From NCBI GenBank assembly GCA_900321515.1, contig ONWI01000105.1:1-25241 (forward strand): a stretch of DNA of 25,241 nt, written 5' to 3'. A model generated the notes under the pieces. The model was not told the origin of the DNA and made no database searches. It saw only the letters and a program-made list of their open reading frames with translations. The position numbers and the translations under genes are program-made. Shown piece after piece: positions 9,101-15,848 of the stretch. The DNA is from an uncultured Eubacteriales bacterium (GTDB lineage: Bacteria; Bacillota; Clostridia; Oscillospirales; Acutalibacteraceae). Position 1 is the stretch's first letter, and every line of letters begins with the position of its first letter.

Positions 9101-9163
9101 CGCAGTAATGTATACCGAGAGAATAAATCTGACAGACGTCAGACGCCTCAGTATATTCGTCAA
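6116..9163 (-). CDS. Beta-propeller/Cache-like sensor fused to MFS transporter
   Basis: This 1015-residue membrane protein combines a receptor and a transporter. In order: TM1 (about 11-30); an extracytoplasmic region 45-335 with repeated strand patterns such as DSTGNIYILDK and DDDGILYINDVGNRVIMKYDG, typical of NHL/YWTD-like propeller blades; TM2 (347-374); a short basic loop RRRQNTQR; TM3 (385-406); an extracytoplasmic 410-560 Cache-like domain ending in MPIKNADGDVIALMEIGTDL; TM4 (563-588); then an MFS transporter (617-1005) with about 12 TM segments and the inter-repeat loop VNRIGARNL (679-687). No HAMP or kinase domain is present. The start is TTG, chosen because GGAGGTG lies 7 bases upstream and no ATG is near. 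It heads an operon with a GNAT and a diguanylate cyclase. The first 590 residues match the architecture of the adenylate cyclase at 11215-13950. It may be a gated transporter or a transceptor; substrate and ligand are unknown. MFS identity is firm, propeller and Cache assignments are from pattern only. Confidence 0.9.
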   Translation of the reverse strand: MTNILRRLTSVRFILSVYITAAVCVLITIRCFDAVRIGAFSRSYALAEISCCYGAGKNPFFIENSGRTVTAVSPGGKYLYSIYGGNRRNGFFQARELVCDSTGNIYILDKLINKNGKDIESERIFRYRSDGNLDVCLFEESKLPGQNLMGMTFVDDSLYFGKVSGSDISIMQIGPDGKAAVCRSFEWEDAKKNIHDIAISNTLEAAAITKKGTVVRLSDGAVLFDAEKLGSSEYSAMALDAEYDDDGILYINDVGNRVIMKYDGSELTEFIGRGEPLRSQPDDFSKLPIFSGLNCSGGTVSVIYSDNFYDRELGEVIYTYNAYVVSAKDKSIVFNSNKIPKSTLVFAKGIICCVTIALLALSAIYTVLIAFLLFRRRQNTQRTFFIQLLLLVIAVTTAGIVASITIRMTNQRYYDEVMNKMTNIALLMASTINEADIGALNTPDSYTDDAYGKIDSRIRLVLKSDLNAENGIYCVIYKVHNNIVYEAYSDERLHGTGYPMAGSFEGSAEQEIYQTGEYKTFGSYSGADGSYMFVLMPIKNADGDVIALMEIGTDLYIFASEANSLFFNVLLYSAMAIIILLLFAGEFMICRKLSGENRFVRCADGTSSPGILRKNAGLVRPISFLLFFAANMSTAFLPIYGEKLWQEGSLIPREMASALPLSAELLFAALTAFAGGFAVNRIGARNLCVFGAIMYVAGNAVCGMSPNLAMLILGNSVCGVGGGCFATSINSYVAGYSQESQRNAGFSGFNAAYLAGMNCGTVTGSLISEKIGIPQAFFGASIVSLISVAFIIRFMDIRSPEITDTVEKSEKQTSGEILRFIFKPKILRYFLLLFVPYLMCTSFLNYFFPLFGEENSLTSTQISSAFLVSGIISIYLGPLLTDLIVEKFGAKLSAVIASGIYIFSFLLFTLHQNIAVCFVIVGLLAVADSFGLTSHSLEYSSLSDVVKLGEGRAMGISSAFENTAYTISPVFFSGMFMLLGYAGGIGLAGFAMLILLLLYIPAEFGIFRKKRMMRQ

Positions 9164-9170
9164 CTATTCC

Positions 9171-9177
9171 CACCTCC
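9171..9177 (-). promoter_or_regulatory. Ribosome binding site deciding a TTG start
   Basis: On the minus strand GGAGGTG ends 7 bases before the TTG at 9163-9161. No ATG occurs in frame for well over 100 codons, so this site fixes TTG as the start of the sensor/MFS fusion. Confidence 0.8.
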
Positions 9178-9196
9178 CTAAAGTGTGTATAAGCTA

Positions 9197-9225
9197 ATTA
9201 TACATGACAGACGCATATTGTGCAA
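9197..9225 (-). promoter_or_regulatory. Sigma-A-type promoter for the sensor/MFS operon
   Basis: On the minus strand a perfect TATAAT (9202-9197) is preceded by TTGCAC (9225-9220) with a 17-base spacer. Transcription would begin near 9190, about 27 bases before the TTG start. The -35 is weak (3 of 6), so activation by a regulator is possible. Confidence 0.6.
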
Positions 9226-9257
9226 GTTTATTTATCATAAAAATATTTAATATATAG

Positions 9258-9286
9258 TTGCAAAGATTCGTCATCAATGATAAAAT
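9258..9286 (+). promoter_or_regulatory. Sigma-A-type promoter for the isomerase-like gene
   Basis: TTGCAA (9258-9263) and TAAAAT (9281-9286) are separated by 17 bases. The predicted start near 9293 gives a short leader before the ATG at 9319. It is divergent from the sensor/MFS promoter, and the -35 elements of the two lie about 33 bases apart. Confidence 0.6.
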
Positions 9287-9318
9287 GAATATGAAAGTCT
9301 TTACCGGAGGATAAAGAA

Positions 9319-10116
9319 ATGCAGATTTATGTTATACCTGAATTAAATAATCTTGACGCAAGCGTTTCTTTTTCGAAATGCAATGCGCTCGGGTGGGAAT
9401 TCAATGATTTCATGCAGCCCGACGTGCTCGGTGACCAAAAGGAGACGCAAAGAATCATAGGTCAGTACCGTGAATGTGAAATGCCTCGCTTCCGCAGTAT
9501 TCACGGTGCCTTTATGGATATTCTGCCGCACAGCTATGATGTGAAAATACGAAGTGTTGCCTATGAACGAATAGGTCAGAGTCTTGCTGTGGCCAATTCG
9601 CTCAGATGTGACAGGATCGTTTTTCACACGAATCTTGTCCATAACTTTATCAGCAAGTCATATATAGATAACTGGCTTGAAAAAAACGCAGAATATTGGA
9701 TGTCAACAGCCGGGAAAAATCCTGATATCACAATTCTGATGGAAAATATGTTTGATATGACTCCCGATGCAATTGCGGCACTGGCGGAGCGAATGAACGG
9801 GGTGAGCAACTTCGGAGTCTGTCTGGATTATGCCCATTCGATCATTTTCGGCAAAGCAGATAAAAGCGGAGAATTGTTTGTCCGCACGCTTGCGCCGTAT
9901 GTCAGACATATTCATCTCAACGACTGCGACCTGATTCACGATCTGCATCTCGCTGTAGGCGACGGACAGATCGATTGGGATGAATTTGCCGAGCTTTACG
10001 GCAATTATTTGTCCGGCGTCCCGATACTGATCGAGGTAAACGGGATTGAAAATCAAAAGCGCTCGCTGGATTATCTGTCGGAGCGGATGACCCGGCACGG
10101 CATTGCTATCGGATAA
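9319..10116 (+). CDS. Sugar phosphate isomerase/epimerase-like TIM barrel (AP endonuclease 2 family)
   Basis: This 265-residue protein has the xylose-isomerase-like TIM-barrel fold of the AP endonuclease family 2. The expected metal ligands are all visible: H62 (SIHGAF), H103 (VFHTN), E142 (LMENMF), D170 and H173 (CLDYAHS), H199 (RHIHLND), the H210 region LHLAVGDGQIDW, and E239 (LIEVNG). The site therefore looks intact for a divalent-metal isomerase, epimerase or phosphodiesterase-like reaction. The VGDGQIDW motif is typical of sugar epimerase members rather than of true endonuclease IV. A GGAGG lies 8 bases before the ATG, and a promoter is found upstream. It appears monocistronic: the next gene runs toward it and overlaps its last 11 bases. 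The substrate is unknown. Confidence 0.85.
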   Translation: MQIYVIPELNNLDASVSFSKCNALGWEFNDFMQPDVLGDQKETQRIIGQYRECEMPRFRSIHGAFMDILPHSYDVKIRSVAYERIGQSLAVANSLRCDRIVFHTNLVHNFISKSYIDNWLEKNAEYWMSTAGKNPDITILMENMFDMTPDAIAALAERMNGVSNFGVCLDYAHSIIFGKADKSGELFVRTLAPYVRHIHLNDCDLIHDLHLAVGDGQIDWDEFAELYGNYLSGVPILIEVNGIENQKRSLDYLSERMTRHGIAIG

Positions 10117-11053
10117 GCAGCGTGTATTTCCTCCTTAGTTCGACCGGGGCGTATCTGGATTTGTTGCGGCGGATGCCTTCCAGTCCCATATCCTCGCCCC
10201 AGTTGATATATTTGGGATTGGGATGCATCCGGAGTGCCATTTCGCGGTGAAGATAATAGGTCAGACCTTCTATGGGCGCGGCATTTTTCTGTATATGAAA
10301 AAACACGCAGTCGTCAGTCAGAAGTTCGCCTATGCCGAATGAAATGGGGCAGTCCCCGTCATATACAATGCCGAGCAGGTGTCTGCTGTTGTCAAAAATA
10401 TCGCACATTCTGGCAAAAGCTTCCTTTTCACAGCCGAAAACGCAGTCTTTACAGCGGTGGGTTTGGCACCATCTGTCAAAAATATTTTCGCAGTCCGAGC
10501 GGACTTTCTGGTCATGAAGACTGCCGCTGACCAATGCCGCATACGGATGATGTTTGACAAATCGGCTGTATTCGTGCCGTTTGGTCTTGTTGCGCCTGCC
10601 GTCTAAGGCAATAAATTCAGAGTTGTCGTAAATATAGTCGCTGAACCGGTCGTCATAAGATACTTCAGTGTTGAATGAGAGACCCGAGAAATACTGTAGT
10701 TCCGATTCACTCACGCATTCAATACGCATGGCAATTCCGTTCTCGCGAAATATTCGGTACAGTCCGGCAAGTTCAATGTCAATGGGACGGATATCACCTT
10801 GGGCAAGGACATAAATTACGATATCCCTGTTTGTGTCCAGACCAATGACAAGAATGCCGCCGCTTGTTATTCTGATTCTGTAGTGCATTGTGCGCGTCCA
10901 GATGTAAAACGAAGTAAACGACAAATCCCCGAACAGCATATTATGGCGATATTTTTCAAAAGAAGCCCAATCGGAAGGGAGCGGAGGATGAAACAAACCC
11001 GCGTCGGTCAGGTCCCTGATAAATTTTAAATGGGATTCTTTTTCACCCCGCAT
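10106..11053 (-). CDS. DUF2156 / phosphatidylglycerol lysyltransferase C-terminal-like protein
   Basis: This 315-residue protein resembles the DUF2156 family, which has the double GNAT fold of the catalytic domain of MprF-type aminoacyl-phosphatidylglycerol synthases. The family signatures seen are FSDYIYDNSEFIALDGRRN followed by KRHEYSRF (about 137-165) and the C-terminal INWGEDMGLEGIRRNKSRY. No MprF-like membrane flippase domain is present, so it is a stand-alone soluble version whose function is not established. A cysteine cluster C196, C201, C204 and C208 around WCQTHRCKDCVFGC could bind a metal. The ATG at 11053 has GGAGG 9 bases upstream. Its 3' end overlaps the convergent isomerase-like gene by 11 bases, so both transcripts can form a short antisense overlap. 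Confidence 0.85.
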   Translation of the reverse strand: MRGEKESHLKFIRDLTDAGLFHPPLPSDWASFEKYRHNMLFGDLSFTSFYIWTRTMHYRIRITSGGILVIGLDTNRDIVIYVLAQGDIRPIDIELAGLYRIFRENGIAMRIECVSESELQYFSGLSFNTEVSYDDRFSDYIYDNSEFIALDGRRNKTKRHEYSRFVKHHPYAALVSGSLHDQKVRSDCENIFDRWCQTHRCKDCVFGCEKEAFARMCDIFDNSRHLLGIVYDGDCPISFGIGELLTDDCVFFHIQKNAAPIEGLTYYLHREMALRMHPNPKYINWGEDMGLEGIRRNKSRYAPVELRRKYTLLIR

Positions 11054-11112
11054 ATTTGGCGTCCTCCATTATTCTAATCGTCGATTGAAAGCGAACAATG
11101 CCTGATTTTTAG

Positions 11113-11158
11113 TCGAAAATTAGATTAATTGTAATATATTAAAATGATTTATTTTCGA
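11113..11158. repeat. 8-bp inverted repeat in the divergent intergenic region
   Basis: TCGAAAAT (11113-11120) and ATTTTCGA (11151-11158) are perfect inverted copies separated by 30 very AT-rich bases. They lie between the divergent DUF2156 gene and adenylate cyclase gene. They could be an operator pair or chance in AT-rich DNA. No convincing -35/-10 pair was found for either gene in this 161-base gap. Confidence 0.3.
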
Positions 11159-11214
11159 TATCATTTCCATTAAATCATACCACATCATTAAAGTAAAATC
11201 AAGGAGAGATTAAT

Positions 11215-13950
11215 GTGAAATCATCCGATTCTTTTATCAAGAGGAAATCAGCGCGCATACTGTTCCTTACGCTGACCGTGATCATGGGACTTGCAGCCGC
11301 ATGGCTGCTGAGGTACAGTGTGGGAGAGCTCTTCCCGTCCACCGAGCTGAAGCTCAACAAATTGGTCTATGTCAGTTCCGACAGCGAGGGCAGAGTCTTT
11401 ATGGTGGACAACGAATGCCGGCGTGTGGTATGTGCGGACAGGAACGGAGAGATAAAATTCATAATCAGTGATGTTCCCTTTGAAGGTATAGGCTTTATCA
11501 CGGATATTGTGGCAGCGGAGGACGGCGGCTGTTATGTACAGTATCTCTTTCAGAACATAGACTCCTACACGACCAAATTTGAATCTATCTGCCGCTTTGA
11601 TTCGCGCGGAAAGCTGCAAAGTGAAATCTACCGCATAGATTATCAGAACGCTGATACTCCGCCTCATCGCAACAATGCCGTTTTCGGCATGACGCTGCAT
11701 GACGGCAATCTAATGTTCATGCTCAGGTCTGAAGACGGCATACGCTTTGCGTCCTACAGCCAGATTACCAAAACAGTCTCGGAAATCGGTATGCTCCAGG
11801 AAAATGGCGCTTCCCTGATGCACCTTATGGCGAGATTTGTTTCGGAGGATCAATACATATTTGCCTCAGCGGACGGCGGAATAGGAGTCGGCACTATCAA
11901 CGGAGAGGAAAATATTCTGGCTACATTTTCGTATACGGTGGACGACGGAGGCATTCAGCCCTATTATATTGTCGGAGATGAGGAGGACATATTCTTCACA
12001 GATATTTTCAGCGGCAGCATATTTCATGTGGGACGTGACGGAAGTATTCAAAGCGTCCTGGAGAACTCATCCTGCAATTATCTGAGCTATTCAAGCGGAG
12101 GACTTTTGGCAGTAGGCGACGGCGGTCTTTTCAGGATATCGCCCGACGGCAGTATAAATAGTATGGCTGCTGTTTTCCGGAAGCCTGTTTGGATGTATGC
12201 TTCCGGTCATTTAGCGCTGGGCTGCATTATTATAGCAGCATTGTCTTTTCTGTTTTTCATTTGCTCGCTGATGCTGTACAGATTCAAAATGCGGTTTTCC
12301 ATATATATCAAGCAGGCTATAGCGACAATACCGCTCATAGTGGTAATGCTGGCAGTCAGCCTGAATTATGTGAGAAGTACGGTTTACGATATCCTGATGG
12401 AAAATATGAAGACAAGCGTAATGGGCTTTGCATCGCTCAATTCGGATAAATTCGACGGCGATGAGATCGAAAAGCTGGTCGGCTTTGAGAATCTGAACAG
12501 CGATGAATTCAACAATATGCACAGCACACTTCAGGAAATACTGCACGATAACAAGGACAGTTGGAACCGTTCGTACTATACCGCCATCTATCTGCTCAGA
12601 GGAAATGATATGTTTCTACTTGCCATCAGCAACGATTCATCTCCGAATTTCAGCTATTACAGCACGATTGAAGAGGATTCAGACGAATGGCATGTGTTCC
12701 ATGACGGCAGGAGCTTTGTCACAACCGACTCGGATTTTGAGGGTGACTGGGTTTACGCGCAGACGCCGATACGCAATTCCGAAGACAGGATTGTGGCAGT
12801 GCTGGAAACAGGAGCCGATCTCAACGCATATAAGATAATGACCGACAATCTGATTTCACGCACGATAGGCAAATTCATGCTTCTGTTTCCTGTATTTGCC
12901 ATTTGCCTGACTGCCGTGGGAATGTTAACCATACATCAGCTTCGCAAGACAAGCTACGCGGTCGAGGAGATAGCAAACGGCAACTTCGATGTGCGTATTA
13001 ACGGACTGTCTCATGATGAGATTGGCGATATCGGGCGCGGCGTGAACACCATGGCGGAAAAGCTCACCGTTTCCTTCCGAAGGTCAGAAGAGCTGAAGAA
13101 TACATATTTCAAATTTGTTCCCATTCAGTTCATGCAGCTTCTGGATAAGAAATCAATTACGGACATCAATCTGGGCGACGCCGTATGCACTGATATCACG
13201 GTACTGTTTTTTGACATTCGCGCTTTTTCCAAAAAATCGGAAATGATGACTACATCTGAGAATTTCACTTTTGTCAACAACATTACCAAGACCGCGGGTC
13301 CGATAATCAGAGGATACAACGGTTTTGTCGATAAGTACATCGGCGACGCGGTAATGGCTCTCTTTACGGATGCGCAGTCGGCTGTTGACGCCGGCATAGA
13401 ACTCTATCGCGCGCTGGTGCTTGACAACCCCGAACTGAGATTCGGCGGGGAGGAAATCCGTATAGGCATAGGCATACATTCCGGAATGTCCATGCTGGGC
13501 ATTATCGGTGAGAACGAGCGGCTTTCCAGCACGGTTATTTCGGACACGGTCAATCTCGCGTCACGTCTGGAATCGCTGACCAAGCAGTACAACACCGGAA
13601 TGATCATCTCAAAGGATACCCTTGACCGACTCAGCGACTCGGAAAAATATCATCTCAGGTTTTTGGGAATGGTGCAGGTGGCAGGCGTCAACGAGGTCAA
13701 AGCGCTCTATGAAGTGCTCGACTGTCTTTGCGAAGGTGAAAGGGACGCAAGGCTTTCCACCAAGGATGTTTTTGAAAACGGTGTAAAGAAATTCCATCTC
13801 GGCAACTGCAGGGATGCGCTGACCTGCTTCCGGAGTGTGGGTGAAGCCAATCCGAATGACAAATGCATTGACAAATATGTATCTCTTGCGGAGGAATGTT
13901 TGCAGTCGGAAGGCAGCGACAGCCGCGTTATCCGGTTCACACAGAAATAG
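11215..13950 (+). CDS. Membrane class IIIb adenylate cyclase with propeller/Cache-like sensor, HAMP and TPR-like tail
   Basis: This 911-residue receptor enzyme would make cAMP from ATP. In order: TM1 (13-33); an extracytoplasmic propeller-like region (45-325) with blade-like patterns SSDSEGRVFMVD, FSGSIFHVGRDGSIQSVL and GDGGLFRISPDGSINSM; TM2 (332-355); a short basic loop; TM3 (366-387); an extracytoplasmic Cache-like domain (388-545) with TPIRNSEDRIVAVLETGADL; TM4 (552-575); HAMP (576-625); the cyclase domain (655-835); and a TPR-like tail (850-897). Catalytic residues are complete: metal aspartates D667 (LFFDIRAF) and D711 (YIGDAVMALF), substrate-selecting K707 and T773 (the Lys/Thr pair of class IIIb adenylate cyclases), and transition-state N780 and R784 (NLASRLES). 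The start is GTG with AAGGAG 8 bases upstream; the overlapping ATG at 11213 runs straight into TGA. The sensor half matches that of the MFS fusion at 6116-9163. No CRP-type cAMP effector is seen nearby. The hairpin at 14007-14038 follows the gene. Confidence 0.95.
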   Translation: MKSSDSFIKRKSARILFLTLTVIMGLAAAWLLRYSVGELFPSTELKLNKLVYVSSDSEGRVFMVDNECRRVVCADRNGEIKFIISDVPFEGIGFITDIVAAEDGGCYVQYLFQNIDSYTTKFESICRFDSRGKLQSEIYRIDYQNADTPPHRNNAVFGMTLHDGNLMFMLRSEDGIRFASYSQITKTVSEIGMLQENGASLMHLMARFVSEDQYIFASADGGIGVGTINGEENILATFSYTVDDGGIQPYYIVGDEEDIFFTDIFSGSIFHVGRDGSIQSVLENSSCNYLSYSSGGLLAVGDGGLFRISPDGSINSMAAVFRKPVWMYASGHLALGCIIIAALSFLFFICSLMLYRFKMRFSIYIKQAIATIPLIVVMLAVSLNYVRSTVYDILMENMKTSVMGFASLNSDKFDGDEIEKLVGFENLNSDEFNNMHSTLQEILHDNKDSWNRSYYTAIYLLRGNDMFLLAISNDSSPNFSYYSTIEEDSDEWHVFHDGRSFVTTDSDFEGDWVYAQTPIRNSEDRIVAVLETGADLNAYKIMTDNLISRTIGKFMLLFPVFAICLTAVGMLTIHQLRKTSYAVEEIANGNFDVRINGLSHDEIGDIGRGVNTMAEKLTVSFRRSEELKNTYFKFVPIQFMQLLDKKSITDINLGDAVCTDITVLFFDIRAFSKKSEMMTTSENFTFVNNITKTAGPIIRGYNGFVDKYIGDAVMALFTDAQSAVDAGIELYRALVLDNPELRFGGEEIRIGIGIHSGMSMLGIIGENERLSSTVISDTVNLASRLESLTKQYNTGMIISKDTLDRLSDSEKYHLRFLGMVQVAGVNEVKALYEVLDCLCEGERDARLSTKDVFENGVKKFHLGNCRDALTCFRSVGEANPNDKCIDKYVSLAEECLQSEGSDSRVIRFTQK

Positions 13951-14006
13951 CGCCGGGTTATTGCCGTCCGGCAGATGTTCTTATATGATGTCGCAGATAA
14001 AAATTC

Positions 14007-14038
14007 AAGGGAAATGTCTGAAGAGGCATTTCCCTTTT
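14007..14038 (+). terminator. Intrinsic terminator after the adenylate cyclase
   Basis: AAGGGAAATG (14007-14016) pairs with CATTTCCCTT (14027-14036), and three further pairs (one G-T) close a GAAG tetraloop. The stem is followed by a T run. It starts 56 bases after the cyclase stop; weaker U-rich sequence on the other strand could also help stop the convergent histidine kinase transcript. Confidence 0.82.
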
Positions 14039-14155
14039 ATAATTTTCGGAGATTATTGTGGGTAGTTTTTTTCATGGAAGTGCGGACGGGGGGATAAACT
14101 CATTGATGGTGTGATGACTACGTTGTATTTTCCATACTAAGGTGGAGATGACGGA

Positions 14156-15130
14156 TTAGTTGACCATTAGTGTCAGGTCAAGCATAAACCTGCTTCCTTT
14201 ACCAGCCTTGCTTTCCACACTTATCGGAATCGACAGCATATCGGCTGCCTTCTTTGCCAAATACAAACCAAGCCCGCTTGATTTCTGACCTATACGCCCG
14301 TTCAATCCGGTGTAACCGCGCTCGAAAATCCTCGGCAAATCCTCCGTGGCAATGCCTATGCCGGTATCGGAAATAATCAGGCGTCCGCCGTCCATGCCGA
14401 TTGACACAGTGCCTGTGGGAGTGTACTTTACGGCGTTTGAAATAAGCTGTTCCAATATGCAGGTTAACCATTTCCTGTCGGTTATGACGGTCTTCTCAGT
14501 CGGAGTATAATCGAGCCGCAGCCGCTTTTCCACAAACAACGGGGCGAATTTTCGCACAGATTCGCGGATGACTTCGTCCAGTGAACATTCGCGTATGACC
14601 AGATCATTTGTCTGGCTTCCAAGGCGGATGTATTGCAGCACCATGTCCACATACTGCTCAATCCTCAGCAGTTCAGCCAGCAGCAGCCGGTTTTCCGGAG
14701 AATCCCCGGCGAGCTTTAGTTTCATAACGGCGATCGGAGTCTTGATCTGATGCACCCACGCGGTGTAATAATCGAGCTGATCCTGCTCTTGCAGATTGTA
14801 TTCCGTCATTATCTGATCCATGCGGCTGCCGAGTGATTCGATTATTGCGTGATAATCCTCTTCCGCGAGTGAATGAGCTTCGGGCAGGCTCTTCCAGTCC
14901 TTGACAATCGAATCGGCAGTGCGAATCCTTTCGGCGCGGTGCTTCTTCTCAACGAAATAGTCGGCCGTCAGAATTACCGTCAGCAGACACAGCGAAACAG
15001 TTGAAGCGTAAAGCATTGGCTCCTTCATCACGTCGTAAAGCCAAAAGACTGTCAGCTGGAATGCATTGATTAATAAATACAGCAGAATGGCCGATCTGTT
15101 TCTTCTGAATGTTTCTTTTATGTTTTTCAT
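14156..15130 (-). CDS. BceS-like intramembrane-sensing histidine kinase
   Basis: This 324-residue sensor kinase has two N-terminal TM segments (about 13-33 and 38-58) with almost no extracytoplasmic loop. That is the hallmark of Bce-type kinases, which sense through their ABC transporter rather than by themselves. The phosphoacceptor is H127 in WVHQIKTPIAVMKLKL, followed by the N box EQLISNAVKYTP (N232), the G1 box ISDTGIGI (D255), the F box PRIFERGYTG and the G2 box KSSGLGLYL. The ATG at 15130 is chosen because it overlaps the response regulator stop (ATGA); a longer in-frame start at 15175 would overlap the regulator by 49 bases. It is the last gene of the transporter/two-component operon and should respond to cell-wall-active peptides, by family knowledge. 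Confidence 0.93.
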   Translation of the reverse strand: MKNIKETFRRNRSAILLYLLINAFQLTVFWLYDVMKEPMLYASTVSLCLLTVILTADYFVEKKHRAERIRTADSIVKDWKSLPEAHSLAEEDYHAIIESLGSRMDQIMTEYNLQEQDQLDYYTAWVHQIKTPIAVMKLKLAGDSPENRLLLAELLRIEQYVDMVLQYIRLGSQTNDLVIRECSLDEVIRESVRKFAPLFVEKRLRLDYTPTEKTVITDRKWLTCILEQLISNAVKYTPTGTVSIGMDGGRLIISDTGIGIATEDLPRIFERGYTGLNGRIGQKSSGLGLYLAKKAADMLSIPISVESKAGKGSRFMLDLTLMVN

Positions 15131-15798
15131 AGTATCAGATAACCGCTTCCCGTTCTTGTTGTTATCACATCGCAAAGACCTATGCTTTCCAGCTTTTTGC
15201 GGAGGCGGTTGACGTTGACGGTCAGCGTGTTCTCCTCAACAAAGCAGTCGTCGTTCCACAGGCACAGCATGAGTGCTTCGCGGCTGACTATGCTGCCCTT
15301 GCTTTCAAGAAGCGTGCGGAGTATGCGGAATTCGTTCTTGGTAAGCTCCACATGTTGGTCTTGACAGTGAACGCTTCCGTCGTTCAGTCGGAGTTCCCCT
15401 CCGGAGAATGTGATAACGTCGGCGCCGCTGTGCATTTCGTATGTCCTGCGGAGCACAGCCTGGATTTTGGCTGTAAGAACCATGGACTCAACCGGCTTGG
15501 CTATAAAATCGTCCCCACCCATATTGATTGCCATGACTATATTGAGGTCATCGGATGCTGAGGAAAGAAAGACAATTGGCACGGTTGAGCTTCTGCGGAT
15601 TTCTGCGGTCCAGTAATACCCGTCGCGGAAGGGAAGCATTATGTCCATAAGCACGAGATGCGGGTCGTATGCCAGACATTCCTGACAGACAGAGCGGAAA
15701 TCTGTTGTGACGCGAACCTCATAGCCGCATCGTTCGATCTGCCGCCGAAGTTCTTCCGCCAGCGCGTGATCGTCCTCAACTAAAAATATACGGTACAC
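15127..15798 (-). CDS. BceR-like response regulator, OmpR family
   Basis: This 223-residue protein has a receiver domain (1-115) and an OmpR-type winged-helix DNA-binding domain (about 128-223). Phosphorylation should occur at D52 (LVLMDIMLP), with acidic pocket E8/D9/D10 (LVEDD) and the conserved K101 (FIAKPVE). The DNA-binding half shows LTKNEFRILRTLL, the recognition-helix region VNVNRLRKKL and the C-terminal hairpin TRTGSGYLI. The start is GTG at 15798 with GGAGGG 7 bases upstream. It lies 50 bases after the permease stop and overlaps the kinase start. Its likely target is the direct-repeat operator at 18727-18747 upstream of the ABC transporter genes, giving positive autoregulation. Confidence 0.93.
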   Translation of the reverse strand: MYRIFLVEDDHALAEELRRQIERCGYEVRVTTDFRSVCQECLAYDPHLVLMDIMLPFRDGYYWTAEIRRSSTVPIVFLSSASDDLNIVMAINMGGDDFIAKPVESMVLTAKIQAVLRRTYEMHSGADVITFSGGELRLNDGSVHCQDQHVELTKNEFRILRTLLESKGSIVSREALMLCLWNDDCFVEENTLTVNVNRLRKKLESIGLCDVITTRTGSGYLIL

Positions 15799-15848
15799 CT
15801 TATGTCCCTCCCATATGCGACGTGAATATATTATTTATTGATTTTGCT

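Noticed and set aside
9319..10116. Isomerase-like TIM barrel as a true endonuclease IV (DNA repair)
   Set aside because: The metal site is shared, but the VGDGQIDW segment, the shorter length and the absence of endonuclease IV DNA-binding loop signatures fit sugar isomerase/epimerase members better.
11054..11214. Search for divergent promoters between the DUF2156 and adenylate cyclase genes
   Set aside because: Several AT-rich -10-like words occur, but none has a -35 at acceptable spacing and a sensible distance to the start codon. Only the inverted repeat is reported, with low confidence.
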